From positions 1 through 9,381 of the forward strand of contig JAOQAA010000067.1 of assembly GCA_025963815.1 (NCBI GenBank): DNA of 9,381 nucleotides, given 5' to 3'. The notes under the pieces are model-generated. The model ran no database searches. It was not told the DNA's origin and saw only the letters and a program-made list of their open reading frames with translations. A program made the translations under genes and the position numbers. The stretch comes from Capsulimonas sp. (GTDB taxonomy: Bacteria > Armatimonadota > Armatimonadia > Armatimonadales > Capsulimonadaceae). Shown here piece by piece: positions 1-7,563 of the stretch; position 1 is the stretch's first letter; every line of letters starts with the position of its first letter.

Positions 1-480
1 CAGAGCGGCAAGAACTTGATCGGCGCGAATCACGCGGCTGACGGTTTCGCTCGCATCGAACAGCGTCTCAATTTCAGATTCGCGCGTGCGCGCTTCCAGG
101 GTCTGCGCCCGTGTCTGCGCCGCCAGCCGCGCCGTCACCACGGCGGCCATGAGAAAGATGGCGAGCGACAGCCAATCTTTGGGATCAGCCACCGTGAAGT
201 TATAGAAGGGCGGCAGAAAGAAGAAGTTCCAGCAGAGAAAACTCAGCAGCGCGCCGAGAATCGCCGGGCCGAAGCCGAAGCGCACCGCGCACGCCAGCAC
301 GATCGGCAGATACAGCAGCGACGCCTGGCCTTTGTCCACATACGGCCGGATCAGCCAAAAGCATCCCGTTGCGGCGAGGACGCTGGCTGTGGGCCATACA
401 TAAACACGCAAATGGGATGCGGCGCTTTGGGGCGCCTTCGCATTCTCGAAGACACGCGGCGATGGCGAGAGGAGTGACAC
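1..480 (-). CDS. DUF4118 (KdpD-like) membrane sensor protein, N-terminal part only
   Basis: Partial gene running off the left edge: 160 codons are present and the C-terminal output domain is missing. Residues about 24-44, 52-90 and 102-120 are hydrophobic and form the four-helix DUF4118 bundle known from KdpD and related sensor kinases. The stretch around residues 66-100 (RFGFGPAILGALLSFLCWNF, then FLPP and a DPKDW turn) is typical of this family. It is followed by an Arg/Glu-rich helix (about 123-140) and what looks like the start of a GAF or linker domain (ETLFDASETVSRVI). A histidine-kinase output is likely by family precedent but not visible. The start is the GTG at 480. It has only a weak GGGAA upstream, and an in-frame TTG at 489 is an alternative; an in-frame TGA lies a little further upstream. 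The gene is divergent from the cyclic-di-GMP gene at 685. Confidence 0.8.
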   Translation of the reverse strand, partial: MSLLSPSPRVFENAKAPQSAASHLRVYVWPTASVLAATGCFWLIRPYVDKGQASLLYLPIVLACAVRFGFGPAILGALLSFLCWNFFFLPPFYNFTVADPKDWLSLAIFLMAAVVTARLAAQTRAQTLEARTRESEIETLFDASETVSRVIRADQVLAAL

Positions 481-684
481 GGAACACAATTCCCGAGCGT
501 AGCCCTTATCTCCTGCCGTCCGCCGGCTTCATTTCCTTTTTGCCGATCCATGATTTTTATGAAGATTTGATGAAATCTATGGTACATGACTTTAGGCACT
601 TTGGCGCAAGCGAATTTTGCTTAAAGAATGATGCAAAACAGACTGGCGAGCAGCCATCAAATTTCGTAAGGACTACGCCTCATT
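481..684. other. Divergent intergenic region
   Basis: About 200 bases, clearly more AT-rich than the flanking genes, between two divergently transcribed sensor genes, so promoters for both should lie here. I find no convincing -35/-10 pair in either direction. A short AT-rich inverted repeat is present (AGATTT at 563-568, AAATCT at 573-578, 4-base loop) and could be an operator or chance. AAGGA at 668-672 is a plausible ribosome binding site for the gene starting at 685, although its 12-base spacing is long. Confidence 0.5.
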
Positions 685-2742
685 ATGATTGCAGCATTGC
701 CCGAAAACGAAGGGGCAAGACTCGCCGCTCTCCGCGCGTACCATATCCTGGATACTCCCAGCGAAGCCCGTTTCGATGAGATCACGCATCTTGCCGCGTA
801 TCTCTGCGGCACGGAGTTCGCCGCCGTTTCTTTCACGGACACCGACCGCCAATGGTCCAAATCCATTACCGGGACAGATCTCAAGGAAACGCCGCGCGAG
901 CTCTCGTTTTGCGCGCACACCATTCTTTCCAAAGATCTCATTATCGTGCCGGACGCTCGTTTGGACCCGCGTTTCGCCGATAACCCCTTCGTGACCGGCG
1001 AGCCTGGAATTCGTTTTTATGCGGCGGCTCCGCTGATTACCTCCGATGGACTTGCGCTTGGGGCGCTGTGTGTGTTTGCGATGACGCCTGGAAACCTGAA
1101 CGAGGATCAGACTACTGCGCTGCAGACGCTCGCCTACCAGGTCACGGAACTGCTGGAGCTGCGCCGGCGGGTCGCCGAACAGGAGCGCTTGGTTGGCGAG
1201 AGGGATCTTGCCGAGGGCGCCCTGCGGCAGGAGCGCGAGCACTTCCGATCCTTCGCCGAAAGCCTTGGGTCTGGAATTTTGATGACGGACCTCGAAGACA
1301 CCGTTCTTTACGTTAACCCCCGGATGTCGCTGATTACGGGATATACGACGGAGGAGATGATGGGCTGCCGCGCGCTCGATCTATTGCTTTCCCCGGAAGA
1401 CCAGGAGACGATGCGCGCGAACAACCATGAGCGTTCCGAAGGGGAGCCTGGGTCTTATGAGATTGACATCATCTGCAAGGATGGAAGTCGTCGCTGGATC
1501 GAAGTGAATGTCGTTCCGTATCGCGACAAAACCGGTCAGGTTGTCGGAACTCTCGCGACGAACACCGATATCAGTGCGCGCAAGGCGCTGGAGTCTGAGC
1601 GGGATCTCGCGCTGAAAGACGCGCAGGAGCGCGCGGACCGCGATCCGCTCACGGGGCTGCTCAATCATCGGACATTTTACAAGCGCTTTGAAGAGGAAGC
1701 GAACCGCGCCCAGCGCGACGGCTCCATTCTTGCTGTCGTGATGATGGATGTCGATAACTTCAAATTTTTCAACGACACTTATGGCCATGCGACCGGCGAC
1801 GATGTTTTGCGTCATGTGGCGGCGCGTTTTCAGGCCCTGTGCCGGCAGTACGACTGTGTGGCGCGCTTCGGCGGCGATGAGTTCGCCCTGCTGCTGCCAA
1901 ATGTCGGGGCGACTCCCGCCGTCGATATCGAAGCGCGCCTGCGCGCGGGTCTCGAAAACATCACCCATCTTCTTCCGGGAGGGCAGGCGGCCGTCCCGAT
2001 CACCATCTCCGTGGGGGCTGCGCTGCTTCCGCATAACGCCGCCGACCGAAGCGACGTCGTTCGCCGCGCCGACGAGCGCCTGCGTCGCGTCAAGACCGGG
2101 GGCGCGATCGAAGCCGAGGCCGATCAGGTGCGTGCTTCCATGACGGGCCGCGTGGAAGGCTTCTCCATGCTGGACGCGCTCGTGACCGCTGTGGACAACA
2201 AGGATCGCTACACGCGCAAGCATTCGGAAGACGTGATGTGGCACAGCCTGATGATCGCCGAAGAATTGGGACTGGATGAGAAGACCCGACACACAGTGGC
2301 TGTGTCCGCGCTGCTGCACGATGTCGGCAAGATCGGTATTCCCGATTCCGTCCTGCGTAAGCCCGGTAAGCTCACGGAAGCCGAGTTCGAGACGGTCCGG
2401 CAGCATCCCATGATGGGGTCGATTATGGTCGGCGCTATCGCGGGCCTGGAAGATACCCTGGACGCCGTGCGCCACCACCACGAGCGCTGGGATGGCGCTG
2501 GATATCCCTTTGGTCTGCGCGGCGAAGAAACCCCGCAGATCGCCCGCCTGATGGCTGTCGCCGACGCCTTCTCCGCCATGACCACCGACCGTCCTTACCG
2601 AAAGGGCATGGACCGCAGCAAAGCACTCGGCATTCTCCGCGATGGGCGTGGAACGCAATGGGACCCCGAATGCGTCGACGCCTTCCTCCGCCGCACCGCA
2701 GCGGTCAGGCCCCCGGCGAACGATGGCGCCATACTGAGTTAA
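685..2742 (+). CDS. GAF-PAS-GGDEF-HD-GYP cyclic-di-GMP synthase/phosphodiesterase
   Basis: A 685-residue cytoplasmic protein with no membrane segments, predicted to make and break cyclic-di-GMP under control of two sensory domains. A GAF domain lies at about 10-160 (RLAALRAYHILDTP is typical of this class) and a PAS domain at about 185-305. The GGDEF domain (about 315-475) keeps the signature GGDEF at 396-400, the DVDNFKFFNDTYGH metal/substrate region and an RxxD inhibitory I-site (RQYD, 387-390) at the standard five-residue spacing. The HD-GYP domain (about 490-675) keeps HDVGKIGIPD (H545, D546), H513, H574, HHHE (597-600), GAGYP (604-608) and D627. Both active sites therefore look intact. 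The start ATG has AAGGA 12 bases upstream, and the GAF domain begins almost at once, as is usual. It converges on the minus-strand phosphatase cluster. Confidence 0.95.
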   Translation: MIAALPENEGARLAALRAYHILDTPSEARFDEITHLAAYLCGTEFAAVSFTDTDRQWSKSITGTDLKETPRELSFCAHTILSKDLIIVPDARLDPRFADNPFVTGEPGIRFYAAAPLITSDGLALGALCVFAMTPGNLNEDQTTALQTLAYQVTELLELRRRVAEQERLVGERDLAEGALRQEREHFRSFAESLGSGILMTDLEDTVLYVNPRMSLITGYTTEEMMGCRALDLLLSPEDQETMRANNHERSEGEPGSYEIDIICKDGSRRWIEVNVVPYRDKTGQVVGTLATNTDISARKALESERDLALKDAQERADRDPLTGLLNHRTFYKRFEEEANRAQRDGSILAVVMMDVDNFKFFNDTYGHATGDDVLRHVAARFQALCRQYDCVARFGGDEFALLLPNVGATPAVDIEARLRAGLENITHLLPGGQAAVPITISVGAALLPHNAADRSDVVRRADERLRRVKTGGAIEAEADQVRASMTGRVEGFSMLDALVTAVDNKDRYTRKHSEDVMWHSLMIAEELGLDEKTRHTVAVSALLHDVGKIGIPDSVLRKPGKLTEAEFETVRQHPMMGSIMVGAIAGLEDTLDAVRHHHERWDGAGYPFGLRGEETPQIARLMAVADAFSAMTTDRPYRKGMDRSKALGILRDGRGTQWDPECVDAFLRRTAAVRPPANDGAILS

Positions 2743-2926
2743 CCGGTTACATATATCAGAAATAAACCCGCCGCCGATATCACTTCTGACTTACCGATTG
2801 CCCCGCCCCCATCCAAATCCGTCCATATTCTCAATTTGATGACACTTTGCGCCGCCGAACGACAGTATGTGCGTGATGAAATCCCGCATGAGCGCGTCTG
2901 CCGTCTTGGATACGCTTAACAATCGC
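2743..2926. other. Convergent intergenic region
   Basis: About 180 bases between the 3' ends of the cyclic-di-GMP gene and the PP2C gene. I see no classical hairpin plus T-run for either gene. A 10-base palindrome, TAACCGGTTA, overlaps the stop codon at 2740-2749, and a 6-base GAGCGC/GCGCTC pair (2890-2895 and 2931-2936) is separated by 35 bases. Both are too weak to call terminators. No credible small gene was found. Confidence 0.4.
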
Positions 2927-3748
2927 CTAAGCGCTCTTGTGCTCCCGATTTATTCCGGCAATCACGACCGTACGGTCATCGGCGGTTTTGGTGGCGGGAT
3001 ATTGCTGGCATCGGTCCGGGTCCTGCTCGGCCACTTCCAAGTATCGCTTTTCCCACTCTTCAATGGATACCCCTGACGGCGCGTCGGGATAACCATCTGT
3101 GAATATTTCAACCGATTGGACGTCCGACAAAGCTATGGCCGTTGTTGTGACGAATTTCGACGGCGTGACGCCGCCGTCGATCACTCCGTATCCAAGCGGG
3201 TGCGGGGCGTTATTTCGATACTGAGACTGCGCGCGCAGCAGAGGCAGGATGAACTCGCGACTGCCTTGCGAATCTCCGCTCAGCTGGATGTAGTGAGCGC
3301 GCGCGGAGGATGTCAGGCTATCGATCAAGACAGGATTCAAATAGATCTCGCGTCCATTGATCCGTACGCCGACATCTCCGACCTGGGTAATGATGAGTTC
3401 GTCATCGTGGATGCGCAGACAGGCGAATACGCATGCCGGCCGCGTATTGGAGGGGACATCGGCCTGGTGTGGAGAGAAATGCGATTTTACGTCTGCGTTC
3501 AGTTCCAACACGAGCGCCGCTCCCGTGTTCGCCGACGAAATCACGCGGTCCGCAACTCGGCGCGCGACATGCGCCCCCGTGATATTGCTATCCAAGAAAT
3601 TGACTGTTTTTGTCGTGACGCCGTCCGCCACCACTAAACACGTCGGCGTCGCCGCCGCAACATCCTCGTTCATGGAGTCCGGTGACTTTGGCTTTGAGAA
3701 AATCTGCACGTTTTCGAAACAATTGTGGAGGTTTGCTGTTTCAATCAT
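2927..3748 (-). CDS. Divergent PP2C-family serine/threonine phosphatase
   Basis: A 273-residue soluble protein with the scattered metal-binding motifs of the PPM/PP2C fold: MNED at 26-29, VADGV at 40-44 (D42), QVGDVG at 122-127, FTDGYPD at 216-222 (D218) and DDRTVVI at 257-263. Length fits a minimal bacterial PP2C domain. The motifs are divergent: the usual DGMGGH is replaced by DGVTTK and the usual GDS by GDVG, so activity and specificity are uncertain. It is the last gene of the minus-strand cluster. The ATG follows the preceding stop codon by three bases, in the same frame and without a clear Shine-Dalgarno, suggesting translational coupling. A second phosphatase next to an RsbW-like ATPase recalls the place of RsbX in stressosome operons; a feedback role is inferred. 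Base composition looks less GC-rich than in the neighbouring genes. Confidence 0.8.
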   Translation of the reverse strand: MIETANLHNCFENVQIFSKPKSPDSMNEDVAAATPTCLVVADGVTTKTVNFLDSNITGAHVARRVADRVISSANTGAALVLELNADVKSHFSPHQADVPSNTRPACVFACLRIHDDELIITQVGDVGVRINGREIYLNPVLIDSLTSSARAHYIQLSGDSQGSREFILPLLRAQSQYRNNAPHPLGYGVIDGGVTPSKFVTTTAIALSDVQSVEIFTDGYPDAPSGVSIEEWEKRYLEVAEQDPDRCQQYPATKTADDRTVVIAGINREHKSA

Positions 3749-3751
3749 CGG

Positions 3752-5035
3752 TCATATTCGCAGATCGTCCGTCGCCCACGCCGGCAGCGGCGCGACGCAG
3801 TCCTGCTCCAGCACTAACGTCGTACCCATTGGGCCGGTCAAAAGATACACGCGGTCCACGGTTTGCAGCATCAGCCAGAAGCCGTGGCCGAGGCTGCCGG
3901 CGGTCGTCCAGCCGCGCTCCAGAGTGGCGCGGGGGAGGTTGTCCATGTCGATCCCCTTGCCGGTGTCTTCGATCCAAACTTGTACGGTTCCGGAGGGGGC
4001 CGAGCCGACATAGGACATCCCGCCGCCGGCGTGAACGATGGCGTTCATGGCTGCTTCGGAAGCGGCGGTGATGAGGTTCTGCCAGCGCAGATCGAGAAAG
4101 GCGAGGGACAGCGCGGCTTGTTTGGCGGCGTCGCGCAGGGTGCGCATGTCGTTGGAGATATCGAGTGGTATGGCGTCTCCCACTTGTGGAAGCCTGGGAG
4201 GCAGCAAGGCGTCAGACTCGACCAAACGCAGCTTGCCTTCGGTGACGCTGGCGAGCACGTCGGCGAGAAATGTGCGCATGCGGGCTTCGGCGGCCTCACG
4301 CAGCTTTTCGGATTTGGCGCGCGCTTCTTCGGCTTCACGCCGGCCGTCGACCTCAATCTGCAGCTCCTCGGCCCTGGTCTTCACGACCGCCAGTTCAGCG
4401 ACCACGTCCTCGCCCCGGATAAACGCCGGGAAACGGCTGGCGTTGACCAGGACCGCGAAGCCGATGTCGGCCGTCACCATGGTCCACGGCGTGTTGACAT
4501 CGTAAGTCAAATGCCAGTAGGAAAGACCTTCAAGAAGGTGTCCGACGCCGCATGTCAGGAAGATAATCGGCACGAATACGCCCAGGAGACGCTGGAACCA
4601 CGCTTGACGCGACACCATTACCGTGAACGTCATGACGGCGGCGTCGCCGATCAGAAGCGCCATGAATGGATGGAATGTCTGGACACAAATGTAATCCAGT
4701 GTGAACGATCCAATGAGGTACAGCAAAGCGAGACCAAGATCCCAAAGGTGCTGACGGCTCTTGGAGTACATCCTCAGGAAGTAATACACCATCCCGAAGA
4801 AAACGCCGAAGTAGGCCAATCCGATCTCGATGTTGCCGACGCTCCAGATGCGGGCGCGGGAGGGGTCCATCAGCACGCAGCGCTGCATGAGTTCTGAGTG
4901 TGACATCTTCTCCGTGAGCGAAAGGCCCAGCAGGCTGTAGGCGATCGTCAGCACGAAGAGGGGCATGATCCATGGGATCAGATACTTTGGCGTGCCTGGG
5001 CGTGGTGAGGGAGAGGGTATGGAGTCGATCGTCAT
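3752..5035 (-). CDS. Six-TM sensor fused to RsbW/SpoIIAB-type ATPase (serine-kinase-like)
   Basis: A 427-residue membrane protein. Hydrophobic segments lie at about 18-40, 65-90, 97-118, 122-142, 147-172 and 183-205, followed by a charged coiled coil (about 208-255) and an ATPase domain (about 300-412). The ATPase has an N-box EAAMNAIVHA (E327, N331, H335), a G1 box EDTGKGID (D357, G359, G361), a degenerate G2 (GHGFW, 383-387) and a final GTTLVLE. This matches the HATPase_c_2 group, which phosphorylates STAS anti-anti-sigma proteins. No HisKA histidine box is visible, so I do not call it a histidine kinase. Segment 5 carries CGVGH (C162, H166) followed by LLE and YWHLTY, recalling bacterial ethylene-receptor domains. 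The ATG overlaps the upstream stop (ATGA), with GGGAG ten bases before. Membrane anchoring of this ATPase type is unusual compared with small soluble RsbW. Confidence 0.85.
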   Translation of the reverse strand: MTIDSIPSPSPRPGTPKYLIPWIMPLFVLTIAYSLLGLSLTEKMSHSELMQRCVLMDPSRARIWSVGNIEIGLAYFGVFFGMVYYFLRMYSKSRQHLWDLGLALLYLIGSFTLDYICVQTFHPFMALLIGDAAVMTFTVMVSRQAWFQRLLGVFVPIIFLTCGVGHLLEGLSYWHLTYDVNTPWTMVTADIGFAVLVNASRFPAFIRGEDVVAELAVVKTRAEELQIEVDGRREAEEARAKSEKLREAAEARMRTFLADVLASVTEGKLRLVESDALLPPRLPQVGDAIPLDISNDMRTLRDAAKQAALSLAFLDLRWQNLITAASEAAMNAIVHAGGGMSYVGSAPSGTVQVWIEDTGKGIDMDNLPRATLERGWTTAGSLGHGFWLMLQTVDRVYLLTGPMGTTLVLEQDCVAPLPAWATDDLRI

Positions 5036-6393
5036 GATTCAATCGCTCCCACCAGCAGGCACTGGTCGTCGCGGACCCCGCCGCGGGCGAAGGCGTTGAC
5101 TTCATCGATGAGACTGCGGACTAGCGCTTCCGAATCGCCAGTCAGCTTTGAGCCTTGAAGCAGGGCGCTTACTCCGGAAACACCGAGCATCTCCGAGCGC
5201 GTCGGCCCGACTTCGGTCAATCCGTCCGTAAATACAGCCAATACGTCTCCTGTCTCTAACCGCACGGCGCGCTCCTCGAATACGCCTCCGTCGTACATCC
5301 CCAGCACCGGGCCGGTCGGGGACAGCTCCGTAATCTCGCCGTCGACCCGGCGGATAAGGCCCGGCTCCTGGCCGCAATTCACATAGCACAGCGTTCGCGT
5401 GCGCGCGTCCCAGCGGCCGACGAACAGCGTGGCGAATCCCGTGAGCAGATCGTTTTCCGACAGTGTGCGGCTGACGCTCGACACCGCCGCACTTAGCGCG
5501 CTTTCGTTGTAAAGCGCGAAGCGCAGCATGTTGCGCACCGTCGCTACCTGAGAAGCCGCCGCCAATCCCTTGCCGCTCAAATCGCCGACGATCAGGAAGG
5601 TGATGCCGGGCGAGGCGGAAAAGACATCGTAGAAATCGCCGCCGACCCCTGCTTCGTCCAGCGCCGGTTTGTAGTGCATCCGGATGTCCAGACCCGCCAC
5701 GCTGCTTGGCGGACGCGGCTGCAGCGCCGCCTGAAGCTGTTCCGCGATCAGATGCTCGCGCTGCTGTACACGCGCCATTTCCACGGCCGAACGAGTTTGT
5801 GTCGCCACCGCTTCGATCAGCGCCACTTCGTCCTGAGTCCAATCGCGCCGAACATCCGCCATGGCGGCTGTCAGGGTCGCCATCGAAGTCTCCGTTTCGT
5901 ACAGAGCGACAGAGACTCTTGAGCGCAGGCGCAGGGCCGCCATATTTTCGCGAGTCTGCGCCGAGAGAGAGGAATTGCGGGCGTCGGGAATAACGGATGT
6001 CGGCGTGTTCCGGTACAGCTCCTGGAACATCTCGGCGGTATTGGTAAAGGGATGCACCCCTTTGATCGCCGGCAAATCTTCCCGCCGCCATTCGCTCGCG
6101 ACCGTTACTTGGTCGTTCGCCAGATCATAGATGGCGAAGTAACAGCGATCCACGCCAAGCGCTTCGCCGAGGTGGCGGACAGCGATTTCCTGAATTTGGG
6201 CGGGATCGACAGCGGCGCGGATCGCCCCTCCGATCCGATTGATGAGCGCCTCGCGCTCGGCGCGCGCCTGTATGCCCGTCAGCAGCCGCGCCGCTTCGGC
6301 GATCGAGCGCATCTGCGCGGCGACCGCTTCCACGAACAAAATCTCCTCCGGCTTCCAATCACGGGGCTCTTCGGCCCTGTGCACGCCAAGCAC
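5032..6393 (-). CDS. SpoIIE/RsbU-type phosphatase with GAF domain (downstream part of a split gene)
   Basis: Open frame of 453 codons from a GTG ten codons' length downstream of an in-frame TAA. Residues 1-40 are the tail of a broken GAF domain (LGVHRAEEPRDW...). A complete second GAF follows at about 45-208, then a SpoIIE/PPM phosphatase domain at about 215-453. The phosphatase keeps VGGDFYD (250-256), GDLSGKG (270-276), FTDGLTE (388-394) and DDQ (442-444), so the metal-binding aspartates D253, D271, D390 and D442 are all present and the domain looks active. The family dephosphorylates STAS proteins in partner switching. The GTG has no good ribosome binding site, and an independent start would leave half a GAF domain. 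I therefore read this as the 3' part of one longer gene beginning at 7563. It is coupled to the downstream kinase gene by a 4-base overlap. Confidence 0.85.
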   Translation of the reverse strand: MLGVHRAEEPRDWKPEEILFVEAVAAQMRSIAEAARLLTGIQARAEREALINRIGGAIRAAVDPAQIQEIAVRHLGEALGVDRCYFAIYDLANDQVTVASEWRREDLPAIKGVHPFTNTAEMFQELYRNTPTSVIPDARNSSLSAQTRENMAALRLRSRVSVALYETETSMATLTAAMADVRRDWTQDEVALIEAVATQTRSAVEMARVQQREHLIAEQLQAALQPRPPSSVAGLDIRMHYKPALDEAGVGGDFYDVFSASPGITFLIVGDLSGKGLAAASQVATVRNMLRFALYNESALSAAVSSVSRTLSENDLLTGFATLFVGRWDARTRTLCYVNCGQEPGLIRRVDGEITELSPTGPVLGMYDGGVFEERAVRLETGDVLAVFTDGLTEVGPTRSEMLGVSGVSALLQGSKLTGDSEALVRSLIDEVNAFARGGVRDDQCLLVGAIES

Positions 6394-6402
6394 CGCGACG
6401 AC

Positions 6403-7563
6403 TTAGCCTTCGGTGGCCATCGGAACATCCAGGAGCGCCCGGATACCCATTCCGCTCAAGAGGTCTATGGATTTTTGTGAGAACGGCCCACTGCGAATGT
6501 CCGAAACGGCATTCGGCGCGGAAGCCGGGAATACCTCGTCCAGATCGACATCGAATGCGGCGAGAGAATATTCGCCCAGAAGACTGGGGAGGTCTGGGCG
6601 GCGCCATTCGGCGACAAAACTCACCAAGTCCCGCTCTTTGTCCAGCGCGATCGAAAGACATCGATCCACGCCGAGCGCTTCCGCCATCGCTTCTAGAGCG
6701 ATCTCCTGGACTTCACGGGGATCGGATGTCAGCCGGATCGCTTGGCTGACGCGATTGAGAATCGTTTCGCGCCGGAACGCGGCGGCGGCCTCTCGCTCGG
6801 CGCGCTTGCGCTCGCTGATGTCAGAGAAATAAGCGACAAATCCCGCCCTATCCGCCATTGATATAACCGCCAGCTCGATAGGAAACTCATCGCCGTCCTT
6901 GCGCAGGGCTTCGACTTCAATCCGTCGTCCGAAGATGGCTGAGTCGCCATCACTCTCATAGTGGTCAAACCCAAGGCGGCCCTGGCGGCGGCGCGATGGG
7001 GGAATGATCAGTTCCTCCACGAGGCGTCCCACCGCTTCCGAACGTGTGTAACCGAAGATACGCTCCGCCGCCGGATTGAACTCGGTGATACGCCCATCGG
7101 CGCTGCAGGTGATGATACCATCCAGCGCCACTTCGAGGATGGTCGATTTCAGCGCCTCGCTTTGTTCCGTGCGCTTGCGCGCGCTGTGCTGTGCATGGCC
7201 CATCGCGGAGATTGCGATGCTGATAGCGACAAATACAACCAGCGAAGTTCGGTCCGCCTCGCTGAGGGCGTTGTGATGTGAGGTTGAGAGAAAAATAAAC
7301 TGAAATGCAATGGCCACGGAGAGCGTGGTGGACAGAAGTCCGCCGGTCCAGCCCAGCAACCAGGCGCTGTAGACGATGGCAGGCAGAAAGGTGAAGAACG
7401 GCGCTTTGCCGTCGAGAGCGGCATGGAAGGGAAGACGCACCAAGACGGCGACAACGACGCTTGTGATGACCCCGGCGTATCGTACGGCGCCTTGCCGCCA
7501 ATCGAGCGATGGCCGCTGTTTCTCCGCGGGTTCAATCGAGTCGTGCTTCGAATTGAAAGGCAT
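6403..7563 (-). CDS. DUF4118-PAS-GAF sensor (upstream part of a split gene)
   Basis: 386 codons ending at a TAA (6403-6405) that falls inside a domain. Residues about 27-125 are a second DUF4118 four-helix membrane sensor (hydrophobic at about 27-45, 55-70, 75-94 and 105-122). A PAS domain lies at about 137-255, beginning LDGIITCSADGRITEFNPAA and ending YFSDISERKRAE. A GAF domain starts at about 267 and stops abruptly after LLDVPMATEG, where the last strands and helix should follow. Those missing elements are encoded immediately after the TAA in the same frame. As it stands, the product would be a membrane sensor with no output domain. The ATG at 7563 has no Shine-Dalgarno and sits five bases from an extended -10 element, suggesting a leaderless mRNA. 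It is the first gene of the minus-strand cluster. Confidence 0.85.
   Translation of the reverse strand: MPFNSKHDSIEPAEKQRPSLDWRQGAVRYAGVITSVVVAVLVRLPFHAALDGKAPFFTFLPAIVYSAWLLGWTGGLLSTTLSVAIAFQFIFLSTSHHNALSEADRTSLVVFVAISIAISAMGHAQHSARKRTEQSEALKSTILEVALDGIITCSADGRITEFNPAAERIFGYTRSEAVGRLVEELIIPPSRRRQGRLGFDHYESDGDSAIFGRRIEVEALRKDGDEFPIELAVISMADRAGFVAYFSDISERKRAEREAAAAFRRETILNRVSQAIRLTSDPREVQEIALEAMAEALGVDRCLSIALDKERDLVSFVAEWRRPDLPSLLGEYSLAAFDVDLDEVFPASAPNAVSDIRSGPFSQKSIDLLSGMGIRALLDVPMATEG

Larger units (their letters stand above)
5032..7563 (-). pseudogene. Whole DUF4118-PAS-GAF-GAF-SpoIIE gene interrupted by an in-frame TAA
   Basis: The two frames at 7563-6403 and 6393-5032 are one continuous reading frame of 844 codons with TAA at codon 387 and the true stop TGA at 5034-5032. 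No insertion or deletion is needed to join them. The two GAF domains are tandem copies of each other (DRCLSIALDKERDLVSFVAEWRR against DRCYFAIYDLANDQVTVASEWRR over the matching stretch). Aligned without gaps from the conserved Arg to the shared RDW, both spans are 29 positions long and the TAA falls where the second copy has Thr. A recent nonsense mutation, a sequencing error or stop-codon readthrough would each fit. All downstream catalytic motifs are intact, so any decay must be recent. Confidence 0.65.

Noticed and set aside
16..477. 153-codon open frame on the plus strand at the left edge
   Set aside because: The minus strand in another frame encodes a textbook DUF4118 membrane domain across the same bases; the plus frame is Arg/Gln-rich noise.
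563..578. AT-rich inverted repeat AGATTT/AAATCT as a firm operator
   Set aside because: Six-base arms in an AT-rich stretch are expected by chance; recorded only as part of the intergenic description.
1381..2658. 425-codon open frame on the minus strand
   Set aside because: It lies opposite the GGDEF-HD-GYP gene, whose domains are unmistakable, and its product has no coherent domain. It is an antisense shadow of GC-rich coding sequence.
2740..2749. Palindrome TAACCGGTTA at the stop codon of the cyclic-di-GMP gene
   Set aside because: Ten bases, no loop and no following T-run; compatible with chance and not a terminator.
3863..4897. 344-codon open frame on the plus strand
   Set aside because: Antisense to the membrane sensor-ATPase gene. 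The product shows no recognisable motifs and is low-complexity and charged.
3752..5035. Reading the membrane ATPase as a classical histidine kinase
   Set aside because: No HisKA phospho-histidine box precedes the ATPase domain, and the N-box EAAMNAIVHA fits the RsbW/SpoIIAB group better.
6391..6393. GTG at 6393 as a genuine independent gene start
   Set aside because: It would begin in the middle of a GAF domain whose first half is encoded in frame just upstream, and it has no good ribosome binding site. Reinitiation there remains possible.
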